Part shown: in pieces, positions 35,761 through 48,050 of the stretch
Layout: each line of letters starts with the position of its first letter
How positions within the stretch are numbered: position 1 is the first letter of the stretch
Assembly (NCBI RefSeq): GCF_030272615.1
Contig: NC_081409.1
Location: 910,925,330 to 910,989,329, forward strand
Direction: 5' to 3'
DNA: 64,000 nt
Source of the DNA: Cryptomeria japonica
Taxonomy: Eukaryota > Streptophyta > Pinopsida > Cupressales > Cupressaceae
The notes under the pieces: model-generated
Seen by the model: the letters and a program-made list of their open reading frames with translations, nothing else
Database searches by the model: none
Told to the model about the DNA's origin: nothing
Position numbers and translations under genes: made by a program

Positions 35761-37129
35761 GGTGCGGCTGCTGATCTGGAAGATCTGGAAGATGCTGATG
35801 ACCTGGAGTTCCTAATATGCCATGGAGATTGATCTAAATATCCGTTATTACTGAATGCAGACTTCATACAGTCTTCTTTTACCAATTGATACTGTTTTTT
35901 ACTGAATAGCACTGATTTTTACCTACACGCCGGTCCTCATATCCTCTGTCCTCATACATATCACCATGAACAATCTGAGCAAATTATGCTGGGTTGCTGG
36001 TCATAATGCCAATCATTCTTCTATTCTATTTGTGATATAGCCCTGATGAGCACACCACAAAGAGAAATATAATAGCTTTTAAGAAACGGAACTAGACTAA
36101 TGGAACCTTAAAGTACACCACTTACAATGGGACCATACAAATTTAGAAAATAACCTACAAAACAGAAAAAGTGACTGACTAAAGCTAAAAGAGGTTAAAT
36201 CCAAGGCAGGTGAACTGTAAACATAGAGTCCAAGCACAAAAATATGTAGCCGTGCAGGGGGGTGTCCCCACATGGGAAGCAAGTAAAAATAAGTCAATAT
36301 GACCAAAGCAATAATTTGACACAATCACAGGTATCAAATACTTGAAGCAAATGCAGAACCCCCAACATCATCATTCCCCACCACCACAGGACTTGTGCAA
36401 GTTCTGATAATATGCATAAAAGAATGTCCTAGGCTTAAGAGGATCCACTGGCAAATTCTAGGAGGAAGCATGACACTTCCCACGAGGCTTATCCTAACAT
36501 CTGAGGCCAACATATCTGCGTAGGTTGAGAGAAAACAGAGAGGCACCTAGCCCCATACCACTTACTACAGACGAGAAGAGCAAGAAGGCCTACGATGATG
36601 AGTAGAAATGGATCAACAATGCCTCTTAATTAAGTTAAGAGGACAAGGCTGGTAGAAGAAATCTGCAAAGCTAAGTACCATCTCACTAATCTGTCACCAG
36701 CTGTCTGCGGACTGAACAAATCCAAGGGACACTTAATACTGTTGTGACCACTTCACACATCACCCCATCAAGATGGGGATCCCCCCGTTTTTTCAAGTCC
36801 TAGCCTCTTAGTCTAGTCTCTCCCCTTTTCACAGGTGAATTGAGTAAGTTTATAGGGTCCAGATGTCATGTGAGTCAATCAGGAGCTCAGCTGAAGAGTC
36901 TAAAGAAGTTGCTAGTTAGTGACACTCCAAGAGTTCAAGATAAAACTCCAATTGCTTCTCATAGGAAGAAAAATTCACTTTAAATATCCTTGGCCGAATT
37001 TGTTTCCAAGAGGCCCCATCTTGCAAGTTTGACGGGAGAAAATGAATCAAGGTGATGTGCAAATAGGCAATATTCGATTTCAATTCACCTCATTCTCCAA
37101 GCCCCCAAAACCTTAACTTCATATTCGAG

Positions 37130-38100
37130 CCTAAGTGAGCGAACTTCAGGTTTGGCTAGAGGGGAGCAAACTTCAAGAATTAGGCCACATGAGCGAACTT
37201 CATGTTGAGAGGTAGATGAGCGAATTTCCCTTGAGTGCCTTGTTAGAATATATGTGTAAATATAAGTTTGAGCGTTTGAATGAGATAGTCCAAGGATTGA
37301 AATCATATACAACGAAATGATTGACAAGCTCATTTGTAATCTACTTCATCTCCAAGTCTTCAACAGGTTTTAACTTTGTGACTTGAGGCACAAGAGCGAA
37401 CTTCATGACTTGAGGCACAAGAGCGAACTTCATGACTTGAGGGAGATGAGCGAGCTTCATGAGTTGAGGCACAAGAGCCAACTTCATGTTTCAACCTACA
37501 GGAGCGAACTTCATGAATGAGCACACATGAGCGAACTTCACCTTCAAGCCTACATGAGCGAAATTGGAAGTAGAGGAGGGAAGGAGTTTTGATAGCATTC
37601 AACTTGAACTGATTCAATTTGAAATAAACTTCACAAGCTCAATGATATGAGCGAACTTCATGAGTTAGACAAGTGGAGCGAACTTCATGAGTTGGACAAG
37701 TGGAGCGAACTTCAAGAGTTAGAGAAGAGGAGCGAACTTCATGTTTGGGCATACATGAGCGAACTTCATGAGTTAGACAAGTGGAGCGAACTTCATGAGT
37801 TAAGAGGAGAGGAGCGAACTTCAAGGATCAAGCCATATGAGCGAACTTCAAGAATTAATACACATGAGTGAAGTTCATGATCTCAAGAGGAGCGAACTTC
37901 ATCACTTGAGACACAGGAGCAAACTTCATGAGTTAGACAAGTGGAGCGAACTTCATGAGTTGGACTAGTGGAGCGAACTTCATGAGTTAGAGAAGAGGAG
38001 CGAACTTCATGTTTTGGCATACATGAGCGAATTTCATGTTAAACTTCATGAACTCCACTAAATGAGCGAACTTCATGTTTCAAGGGAGATGAGCGAATTT
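37130..38100 (+). repeat. GAGCGAACTTC minisatellite (LTR2)
   Basis: About 25-28 units of GAGCGAACTTCATGAGTTAG plus a variable 6-8 bases occur, mostly 26-28 bp apart, with a gap near 37,235-37,385. Because the period is near 27, both strands stay open for long runs (SELHELDKW on plus, HEVRS on minus). I regard these as by-products. Confidence 0.92.
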
Positions 38101-38625
38101 TCTTAATACACTAACCAAACATCAACAAGTTTCAAAATTCTAATTCAAAAGGATAAGTCGGCCTGCTTAAGATGAAATTTATTGTTTAATTTAATTAGAA
38201 CAAGTGGGCCTTGCACCTAAAAGGCATGTCCTTTACCCTAAAACGCCTATATAAGAAAGGTCAAAACAATCATTTCAACATCAATTCAAAACATTATTCC
38301 TCTCCAACACCAAATTTCATCAGCACATAAGCGAATTTCAGTCAGCATAAAGACAAAATTCAATCATTGAAGATTCAGATCTGATGTTTTAGGGGGACGA
38401 ATTCATCATAGAACATCAGAATTAAGCAAAAGAGGAGCGAATTTGTCAAAAGGGAAGCGAATTTCACTATTGAGCAGTCCAAATTCATCTAGAAGAGTAA
38501 ATCAGTCTTATTTAGCAATCGATTTCATATTTAGATGCAAGGTTCATTTCATATTTGAGTAAATAGGCTTCGTTACATCAACATTTCACCACTACTCTAA
38601 CTTACGTATCTCTCATAGGTGAAAG

Positions 38626-41600
38626 ATGGCGGCTCCTAAACCAAACAAAACCATTTCCCATTAGGCACTCATCAAGGAAGACTCAAAGAGTGGTGCATTC
38701 GAAAGCACGATCACTTCGCATTGGAGCAAAATTGGAGATACCAATCTCAAGAAGTTTGACACCAAGAAGTTCCGGCACCCATCATACACAAGTGAACCTA
38801 CTGCTACAGCCAAAAAGATGATTGAAAGTGGGATCATAAATGCAGCTGCCTTTCCTCCTGCGGTGCAATGCTATGAGCTGATTGTGGAATGTGCTCAACA
38901 TTATGGGTCTACCTCAAGAAGAATTGTGACGAAGGATGGAACAATGCTCGCATATCTCTCAGAGACAGCAATCAACGAAACATTTCATCTACCCGAGCCT
39001 AAAGACATGGCCTACATAAGCATGGAAGGAGCTAAGTCCGCCTATGATGATGATCCAGATGCTTGTGCGAAGATCATTGACAAGTTTTGGTTGAAGAAGA
39101 GTAGAGGTGGTAGAAGCATATGGCTCGATAGACTACATAGGATAGACTTCAATGATGAATTCAGAGACTTCATCACCTTACTCCATCGATTGGTTGGTGC
39201 ACCTGAGGCTTCATATTTTGAGGACTGGATGTTCTACTTCATTGAGACTATTACTCATGGCAAGAATGCAATCAATTGGGTGAGGCTCATCAGCAACAAC
39301 ATTGATCTACAGTTAAGGAGGCTGATGCATACCAGAACATTCTATATGAGCTCCTACATCATATACTCCATTGCAAGAAATTATGAGTATCCAGGACTTA
39401 TGTACATGGGCGTAGTTGGAAGGAGACCTGGAGAGATTAAGGTATATGATTGTTATCCACAGCTTAAGCATCCACCAAAACAACACTATAGGAGAGTGAA
39501 TGATGCATTTGTTGGCAATTGATAGTCATCTGATTGGTTTCATATGTTGTCATTGATGGCAACATGTTCCGGCTTCATTCTTTGGTTTGGTACTTCACCG
39601 ACACCGGTAGGTATCTTCACCGGTAGGAAGGATTCTATGAATACCGGCATTGGAGGCCGACATGATTTACATACAAGGTACCGATATTGGAGGCCGACAT
39701 CATTGGGAGATCCGGCAATCGGCAATTCATTTTGTTATTTATGTATATATGTAATGAGCTGACATGTATAATCATTTTGTAATATCTATGTAAGCCGACA
39801 TGAGTCATGAAGGACTATAAGGGTATATAGGTCAGTTATTAGATCACTTTGATGTATGATGTAGAGTATGATGTTTGTAATGCGAAGATCATGTATATGA
39901 GGTCTGTAGATGATTTTGGATGCACTCACAGAGCGAAGGTTATTCGGGTAAGGGTTTAGGGTTTCAGAACCGGAACAGTCAAAGCTTGAACCGGAACTCA
40001 ATCAAACATAGCAGATGCATTAAATGAGTTCAGTTTTACATTTTCTTATTCAAAGTGATTGTAGTCAGTGAGACTCCTTTGTGTTGAGCAATGTGCTCTA
40101 GGCGGTAAGCCTTCCTGCATGTGTAGGCCCCCATATTATGTAATATCTTTTCATATGGCCAGTGTATTGATATTGTGGGTCACAAATCCCACCATGGTTT
40201 TTCCTCTTTGAGGTTTTCCACATATAAACTCCCTATGTTATGGTATTCTTTTGTGTGATCGGTTCATTGATTGCTTTACTTCTTTCAATTATATATGTAC
40301 CGGTATACCGGTTTGTGAATGCATGTTATAATAAGGTTAAAATTGAATATTCCGGCAGAACACTGATTCACCCCCCCCCCCCCTCTCAGTGTTCTTGGAT
40401 TCCAACAACATTCACTATGCATATCACGAGGACACTTCGAGGTGGATTGCAGCGAAGACTCTCTCTAGAAGCACAAGCATTGGTAGAACAACATGGTACA
40501 TGGTTCATCCAATTTCCGAAATTCACATATATCAAAGTTCAAGGATGTCCTTCTCCTCCTTACACGTTGCCGCGCTACCCAACAAATAGAGTGGTGTTAC
40601 TCGAGGTGGTGAGACAATTGATAGCATATGTCAAGGCATATAGGCATAAGCATGGAACCGGTGATTCTTTTCCTATCACACTTGGAAATTCCATTGAAGT
40701 ATGCCCATCCATTCAAGCAGCAGAAGATGCCGAGAGAGAGTTGGCATTCCATTCACTCAAGTTATTCACGCCTAGAGATTGTTTCGACCCATATGATAAT
40801 ATAAAAGCAGTTTTGGGAAAGAAATATGGACACCAGTGGCAGTTAGAAGACTATTGGGTGAACGTTCAAAATGATGTGGAAGTGAAGAGTATTCCAGGCT
40901 ATCTCTCGATTTCATCAAGAAATGCAAGTTGTTTCATGTTGTCGATCAAGTTCAAGATAGAGGCAAATATCTCCAAGCAGGCTAAGCCAAAGAAGACAAA
41001 CAGATTAAAATCAAGTGGGTCGACATAAAAGTTGATGAGTTGAAAGAATTGATGAAACCAGTTTTAGAAAACACCCGCATATGGATAGACATACAGCACT
41101 AGAAGTTGAAAGAACAGAATATAGCACTAACATTCCACTCAGAAGAAAGAGCAGATGATGAAAATGAGGTAAGCGCAAGTGGGAGTGCACCTCAACCATC
41201 TAACTCAAGAGGATCTAAGAGAAAGGAGGATCGTGGAGAAAAGGAGCCCTCAAGAAAGAAGCATAAACCAAATACAAGTCAGCCTTCTTCCAGACATGAA
41301 GAAGAACCAAACTTGGATGAAAGACACAATGAACAAAGGATAGAAAAAGAGTTAAGTCAAGGAGCTAATGAATCAACAGAATCTACAGTTCACAACGATA
41401 AAGGCAAGGAGAAATCATCTCAAGGACAAGAAGATCTCACCCATCTCATTCAAGAGATCGAAGGAGGCGAAGAAGAGGATAATGATGAGACTACCTCACC
41501 ACATAGAGATCAGCAAATGTATGAAGAAGCACAAATTCAAGAAGGAAGATCTTCTATTCCGGAATGGCTAAAAGAAAGACTAGCTCAAGAAGTGATAGTA

Positions 41601-42729
41601 GTTGAGGAAGAGCAAACATATGATATAGCGAGTCTTCTAAGCCAAACTCGAGAAGTTACGAAAAATGTCCAAGGTGATTAGAGATGCTTCGGGATCAAGG
41701 AAGTTGCAAATAGCTACTCCAAGGGTTGAGAAGTATGAAGGTGAGATCACAGCAGATAAGTATGATATGGAGACTATTGATTTGGGTCCACTCACTTCCG
41801 AGCAAGCTATAAGTGATGCAACTAATTCATTGAAGGCAGTTAATGACATGTTGAGAGCTGAAATAGAAAAGAATAGAAGATTAGAAAAAGAGATAAGTGC
41901 GTGGAGGAACTATGTCCAGCAATTTCAGCAGCCATTAAGACATCAGAGTCCAGCAGCCACACCACCACCTTTGCTTCCTCCAAAATAAGTTGATCATAAG
42001 GAGAAGATGAGGAATTCGGCAGAATTGATGGATACATGGATAGAGGATGCGTACACCAAAGTTAGCAAGTTCATGAAGGGCACAATGAAGACACTAGATA
42101 CAGTCATAAAGGTTCTTGGGAGAACTCATGTCCTCATAGAAGCCTTTGAAGCATTTGCTCATGCTAGAGATGTCATTATTCCAGTGCTTCAAGTAATAAG
42201 GAAAACATCCCGAGAAGTTTTGTCAAGAGAGAAGATAACAAGAGAGGGATCTACACCTAGCTTTCTACGATGGAATAGTCTACTTCGAACAAAGAGAGTC
42301 ATTTTTTAGGAGATTGGAAATGGATGCAGTCAAGTTCAAGATGATATGCATCGAATTCATGATAAGATAGTGGAAGTAGCACAGATTGTTTTAGAGAGAA
42401 AGATTGATCCAAGAACGATCATAGAAGCTAGAGAGTTGGAGGAAAGGATAAGAGTCATCTTCCATGGGACTGATGGAATGATCACCAAGGAACAGTTGAA
42501 TGATATGCTTGAGTTCGTGGTTTTAGCAAGCAAAACTCAAGAAATCGAACCTGAATGGGATAATGCCATCGTCAAAGCTTTCGAAGAAGTCATGCACATG
42601 GAGGAACAGTTGAAGTCTCTGCCTAAGATCCCGATGACAGAGATAGATGGTATAGTGACCAAATTCTTTGAATATGCCAGAAAGGAACATGAGAAAGGAA
42701 ACAAGATTCTAGAAGACAGTTTGTTATGA
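38626..42729 (+). pseudogene. LTR-encoded ORF, copy 2 (interrupted by a solo LTR)
   Basis: It starts at ATG 38,626 (MAAPKPNKTISH), with a TAG at codon 13. It then reads ALIKEDSKSG, HWSKIGDTNLKKFD, ESGIINAAAFPPAVQC and DWMFYFIETITHGKNAINW, then LRRLMHTRTFYMSSYIIYS and GVVGRRPGEIKVYDCYPQL, up to VNDAF at 39,509. A solo LTR splits the next codons. The frame resumes at 40,408 with FTMHITRTLRGG and PKFTYIKVQGCPSPPYTLPR. A frame change near 41,020 leads to the acidic linker, SIPEWLKERLAQE, MSKVIRDASGSRKLQIATP, IDLGPLTSEQA, a coiled coil and EYARKEHEKGNKI, ending at TGA 42,729. It aligns along its whole length with the LTR1 ORF. Breaks are one early TAG, the insertion, a shift near 41,020, a stop near 41,682, a stop near 41,988 and a TAG near 42,309. 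Confidence 0.83.
39510..40407 (+). mobile_element. solo LTR inserted in the LTR2 ORF
   Basis: An 898-bp unit TGTTGGCAATTG ... GATTCCAACA is flanked by GCATT (39,505-39,509) and ACATT (40,408-40,412), one mismatch apart. Its end has the poly-C run followed by TCTCAGTGTTC typical of copia LTR ends, and CCATGGTTTTTCCTC near 40,191. Removing it restores the ORF reading frame of LTR2. Confidence 0.88.
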
Positions 42730-42930
42730 TCCTACTTGGCAATTCATTTTCTCATTGGAGGATGCTTCCTCGATTTCCATGTCAGCACATGCTATTTTCT
42801 CATTGGTTGTTTCCATGATGATGTCTATCTAGATAGGGTTTCATTTGAATCAAACCCTATTTAGAGTTTAGGTGGCAAAATCTTGGCCCTTGATCTCCAT
42901 TTGATCCCGGCCCTTCATTGTATTTGAGAG

Positions 42931-42940
42931 TATTATATGA
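42931..42940 (+). promoter_or_regulatory. TATA-like site of LTR2
   Basis: TATTATATGA lies at the place where LTR1 and LTR4 have CTATATAA(A)G, about 200 bp after the ORF stop. CATTTCATTTGTAAAGGTTA follows, also shared with LTR4. It is degraded relative to the other copies. Confidence 0.55.
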
Positions 42941-43309
42941 ACTCCACTCATTTCATTTGTAAAGGTTAATAGTGCTAGAATAGTGAATAGAGAAATAGAG
43001 ATTTTGATTAGAAGTCAAGAGTGATAAGAGGACGTGAAGAATTGTTGTTGTTTGGCCATTGGATTAATAAAACATTGAAGTTATGGTGTTTCTATTCAAT
43101 CTTTGAAGCTTATTGCATTGTTCTTTATCCTCTAAAGTCGATCTTGGATATTAGTTTAAGTATTTAGATTGAATGATGGAATGTTGCATTTGATGTATTG
43201 TGAAACTCATAATCCATACCACTAGCCTCTTGCTGATTGTAAGTGAGCCTTGTGTGTGTTGGTGTTGGAAATAAGCCACACCCAGACTGACGATGGACTG
43301 GTCCAAGAG

Positions 43310-43380
43310 GGGCCAGTAGCTCAGTGGTAGAGCACTCCAGCAGCGTATGGAAGGTCCTAGGTTCGAGTCCTAGCTGGTTC
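43310..43380 (+). tRNA. tRNA-like sequence (pseudo-tRNA or SINE head)
   Basis: The 71-nt segment has acceptor arms GGGCCAG and CTGGTTC (with two G-U pairs), a D arm GCTC...GAGC with box A TAGCTCAGTGG, and a perfect T arm CTAGG-TTCGAGT-CCTAG with box B. The anticodon arm is irregular: an eight-base loop and a mismatch, with AGC at the anticodon position but no preceding T. It is part of an insertion of about 140 bp (43,252-43,393) that LTR4 lacks at the matching place, next to a TGTG repeat. A functional tRNA is unlikely. Confidence 0.5.
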
Positions 43381-44744
43381 TTGTCTCAATAGTGTGGTCA
43401 ACTGGAATCATTGATAGTGCTTAAGTTCAATTGTTGCTCAATCATTGATATGCATTCAAGTAATGGTGTCTATGCTTAGCAATGATTTGAAAACCCTTAA
43501 AGGTCCTTAGAAGATTGCACTAGTTCTAGTGGAGTTGTTCTTGTATGGCTATGCTAGACTAGTAGAGTTTCACCAATGTTGTCTTCATCCATTCTTTCCT
43601 AGGATAGCTTAGAAACTCTCTAAACCCTTATCTTTTGCCATTTTTTGACAAACATTCAATAGTGTTAGGAAGAACTTCATCGCATATCATTCACAAAGTA
43701 CTTCATGAAATCTTTCGTAACCAAAAATGCTCCTTTGTGATACCAGCAATCACATCAACCAACAGAGCTTATCCACACATCGTGACCTGACATACCAGAA
43801 CCTTGGAGTTGTTTCAAGTGATGCTTAAGCCAATCTTCAGCACTTTGTTCAAGAGAGGATAAGATACTTATGGGTATTTTATTTTGTGTTTGCATGTGCG
43901 TAAAAAACACATCAACAAATACCCTTGGCATCCAATATAAGCTTGAAAAAAAGAGGTAAAGAGCCCGATAACCCTGATGATGCCTTATAATATCCTGTCA
44001 TATGCTTGAAAGTGACAATCTCCTTAAGGAAAATGGTCAAACAAGTATGGTCAAGATGACGGGATGAGGATAAGGAACCTCCCAAGCACCTATTTAAACA
44101 GCAATCAGAGTTGCAGGGGTGTGAGTGATTTAATTCAGTTCCAGTTTTGAGCTAGTGCAGTGTACTTCTTTCCAGATCTAATGAAAAGATGGTTGCAGGT
44201 TTTAGAGTTCAACATGCAGACTGTTTACTTTTCAGTGTAAAATGTTTGTAGATTCTTGTATTCAGAATCAACAGTTTCAAAAGATGTTATTTGGCCAGTT
44301 TTTATAGTTAAAATTTTGTAAGAACACAATTTGCTTAACATCATCTGAAATTTTATCAAAGAGGCCACAGTAGCCTACTGGAACTCAAATGTACATTCAA
44401 ATTTTCAATTATAGAACAGTACTAGGTACAAAAGATACCATGAAATTTTCAAAGATCATGGCTAAAGCTAAAAGGGTTCACCTGCCTTGGATTTACTCCT
44501 TTTTATTAATTGTTCATGTCATTTTGGAATCTTTTTTTGGGGAGGGTATCAAGTGATATGGGAAATAGCATATAGGAACTAAAATCTCGCAAAAATTTAA
44601 AAGAGAAAAGAAGTCCTGAAATAGTCAGATACATTGTTCTGCTAGAATTTATGATATGGACCACATTCAAGGGGTAAGAGAGAAAAATTAAAGGAAAATG
44701 CAAGAAGAGAAAAAGATTGAGAAGGGAAAAAACGAATAGAATGT

Positions 44745-45180
44745 GTTATGGCACCCTCCTCTAGTTGGTCTTATTAAATTAAACTTTGATGGAGCTCCAA
44801 ACGGTAATCCCAGGAGAAGATGTGGAAGTATACTGAGAGATTATAAAGGCCTCTTCCTGTATGGTGACTCTTTGTTCTTTGGCTCTAAGACCAATAATGA
44901 GGTTCTGGAAGGCACTAATTGAAGGTCTGGGGATAGTGATGTCTTTAAATTACAAGTGGGTGATCATTGAAGAAGACTCCCTCGCAGTTATTAATGCTAT
45001 GAAAAAAGAGTTTAATCCTGATTGGACGCTCAATCACTTTGTGGAAGAAGCCACCTAAAAATCTAAGTTTCCTAAGTTAAGCTACAATCATCTGTAAGAG
45101 GCATAAATGTGGCAGCAGACTTTCAGCTAACAACGGTACAAAGCAAGAACTGATAACAGCAGAGTATAGTTCTCAGGCCT
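44745..45180 (+). pseudogene. LINE (non-LTR retrotransposon) RNase H fragment
   Basis: PPPLVGLIKLNFDGAPNGNP, CGSILRDYKG and then, after a frame change, ALIEGLGIVMSLNYKWVIIE and DSLAVINAMKK match the RNase H domain that ends many plant LINE-like ORFs. A later frame has LSANNGTKQEL. The RT is absent. From 45,181 to 45,635 there is an open frame of about 124 codons without recognisable motifs, which I do not call as a gene. Confidence 0.75.
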
Positions 45181-46159
45181 CAACACGGCTTGATTTGCAA
45201 AATTGTACTCATATCCATCCTCCTTAATTCAGTTTCCTTTTAGGAGGGACATTCCTACCCAATTTCTATTCATTTGGTAGAGTGGATCTTGAAAGATTAT
45301 CATTTATGGCCATTCAAGTGTTGTTTTTATTGGAGTCTTTGGTGGCTTTGGCACGCACGATGTTATAGGTTGGTGTTATCACAAAAGCTTGCACCCTTGC
45401 TGAGCTATCAACTCAGCAAACTTGTGAAACATGGAAACGACCCCGAAGTGTGGGACCTTGCGCAAGGGGTTGAATCTCTGGAGAAGGCCGGCTTCCTTCT
45501 CAATCCAGGTGCAGGTGTTGACCAACTCAACACTTCAAAACTTACTTCTAAGCCTATCTTAACAACTTGCAGAGGTAAAGGGAAGAGAGAATTTCTTAAA
45601 ATAAAAGGAGGTGATGCACCAAGAAGAGATTGTTCCTCTTTGTTGTGACTTATTCACACATCGCCCCATTGCAAATGGGGACCCCTACTTTTTGCTTTCT
45701 AGGGTTAGTTTTCTTGGTCTTTTAGGTTCTTGGCTATTAATCTTTGCATTGGAGAGTTGTCAGTGAGCTCATTAGGATAGGATGGTCTTCTTAGGCTCAA
45801 GTGAGTCAGTAGGTGGTCCAGGTTAGGGTCTCTGTTGAAAGTTTCCTCTTAGTTAGGCCTAGGTCTTGCTTCTAGGGTTGAGTCTTGATTGAGTTTTAGG
45901 AAGTCTTTGTATCATGCTAGGAATCTTGCCTTTTGGGGCCTGTGTCATTGAGTTAAGGAAGTGAATGGAGGTATGTGAGTAGGTGTTCTCAAGGATTCTT
46001 CCCTTTGGGGGTTTGAGATTGGTCCAAATGATGAATGATGAAGTTCTTTTACTTCTAGGCATTGATTGATGTGAAACTGACCTATTTATCCTTAGAAAAG
46101 GCCTAATGACCAAACTTAGACTTGAAAACTTGAGAGTTGAAAAAGAATTTTGACCAAGA

Positions 46160-48050
46160 ATGCAAAATTCGCTCTTGACCATTCCAAAGGGACAAGAGCG
46201 AAATCTTCCTTAGCTCCCTTTTGACTCCTATTTTGGACAAAACCTTCACTTTAAGGCGTGGATTGGGAGGAAATCAGCTTGTATTAACCTTTTGGATGCC
46301 TTTGGACAAACTTAGACTTGAAAATTTGGAGAAAAGGTCATGAATTTGAGCACTATTGCAAATTTTGCTCCTGACCCTTCCAAAGGGTCCAGAGCGAATT
46401 TTCTTAAAAACCTCTCTTGCTCCCAATTTAGACCTCAAAGCTTGCTCCTACGCCTTGACTGATTGAGGAATGACCTATCTATGCCTTGTGAGCAAGTTGG
46501 AATGAGGAAAAGTGAAGAATTTGTGCAAAAAAGCAAATTTCGCTCCTGACCCTTCGAAAGGGTTCAGAGCGAAATTTCTCTTTAGGTCCTGTCCTTCCAA
46601 AGGTACCTGGGGGAAATTGTCAGGATGTGCTTTTGATCCAGAATTTTGAACTAGGCACCTCCTTAAGGTGATTTGTTAGCATGCCCTAAGGTGAGAACAA
46701 TGTGATTGAGGGTGAAGTTTGAGTGTTTGGATGATATATAAGACTAATTCCTCAAATTCGCTCTTGACCCTTGCAAAGGGTCCAGAGCGAATTTCCTTGT
46801 ATCTCCCTTCTTGGTCCTAATTTGCATCACAAACCTTGCTCCCATGGTGTCTTTGAAGAAGATAAATACACTTGGAACATGAAGAAATGGTGAATTTGGG
46901 CAAAAACACCAAATTCACTCCTGACCCTTCCAAAGGGACATGAGCGAATTTTCTTAAAATACCTATTTGCTCCTTGTTTGGGTTGAACTCTTTGTTCTTA
47001 TGGTGTGATTAAGGGAAGATTGATGACCTTAAGTGATTTAGGACCTAGAAGAATGCCCTTGGATCTTGAAAGAGTTAGGAATTTGAGCATAATTGCAAAT
47101 TTCGCTCCTGACCCTTCCAAAGGGTCTAGAGCGAAATTTATCTAAGCTCCTAACCCTTCCAAAGGGTCCAAAGCGAAATCCTCCAAAAGACCTAATTCTT
47201 CACCAAAGTCATAGAATGGTTGTCATTCTCAACAAAAGTAAGGGCAAATTTGCAAGATCATGGAGAGAAAAGGATCAAAGATCAAGTTTAAAGACAAAGC
47301 TAAGTGAAAAAGGATGTGAATTGAGCCAAAAAGAGCAAATTCGCTCCTGACCCTTCCAAAGGGTCCAGAGCGAATTTCTTAAAGAAGCATTGTACCTTGC
47401 TCATACCTTTGAACTAATCCATTCCCAAGCATTTTTGAAGACAAAACACTTGTTTTTGATGAGGAAAGGTTGAAAATGAAGTCACTGATGGAAAATTTGA
47501 ACCTAAAACATCAATTTCACTCCTGACCCTTCCAAAGGGTCCAGAGTGAATTCCTTCTAAGCTCTTGACCCTTCCAAAGGGTCCAAAGCGAATTTCTTTA
47601 GGAAGTCTTGTACCTTGCCTAAGCCTTTGAACTAACCCATTCCTAAGCATTTTCGAGAGCAAAAGACTTGTTTTTGATAAGAAAAGGATGAGAAATGGAG
47701 TTTTATGAAGGAAAATCAAGCAAAATTTCAATTTCGCTCCTGACCCTTCCAGAGGGTCCAGAGGGTCCAGAGCGAAATTCCTCGGAGGTCTAATGTTTTG
47801 CCTAGGCCCTTGAGCGAAACCTATTCCTAAGCAATTTTGGAGGCAAATGATTTGATCTTGGTATGGTAAGGTTGAAAATGAAGTCTATGTGAGGTAAATT
47901 GAACAACTATGTCAATTTTTGCTCTTGACCCTTCCAAAGGGTCCAAAGCAAATTTCATTATAGGTCCTGCCCCTGGAGAGGGTCCAGAGCAAATTTCATT
48001 ATAGGGCTTGTCCTTCCAGAGGGTCTAAAGCGAAATTGATCTTAATGCCT
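46160..48050. repeat. hairpin array of LTR4, same motif as LTR1
   Basis: The unit AAATTCGCTCCTGACCCTT, CC, AAAGGGTCCAGAGCGAATTT is the reverse complement of the LTR1 plus-strand unit, so both arrays have the same orientation relative to their LTR. Starts are near 46,168, 46,370, 46,542, 46,757, 46,913, 47,098, 47,148, 47,339, 47,513, 47,560, 47,731, 47,923, 47,970 and 48,012. Most are 155-215 bp apart; three doublets are 45-50 bp apart. Confidence 0.92.

Larger units (their letters stand above)
36740..43917 (+). mobile_element. LTR2, 7.2-kb giant solo LTR with ORF and minisatellite
   Basis: It begins TGTTGTGACC and ends CATCAACA, flanked by a perfect AATAC duplication (36,735-36,739 and 43,918-43,922). 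There is no internal second LTR. In order it holds the terminal stem CCCCATCAAGATGGGG, a GAGCGAACTTC minisatellite, the ORF (38,626-42,729, broken by a solo LTR), a TATA-like site, AATAAA near 43,066 and a tRNA-like insertion. Removing the inserted LTR leaves about 6.3 kb. The flank after it (43,923-44,740) shows nothing recognisable. Confidence 0.87.

Noticed and set aside
37085-37871. HEVRS or SELHELDK repeat proteins in LTR2
   Set aside because: By-products of a minisatellite with a period near 27 bp, open in both directions; no flanking gene structure.
43310-43380. Functional tRNA-Ala gene
   Set aside because: The anticodon loop has eight bases, lacks T33 and has a stem mismatch; recorded only as tRNA-like.
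45274-45648. 124-codon frame before LTR4
   Set aside because: No recognisable motif, and its end overlaps the LTR4 start; more likely chance or part of an old repeat.
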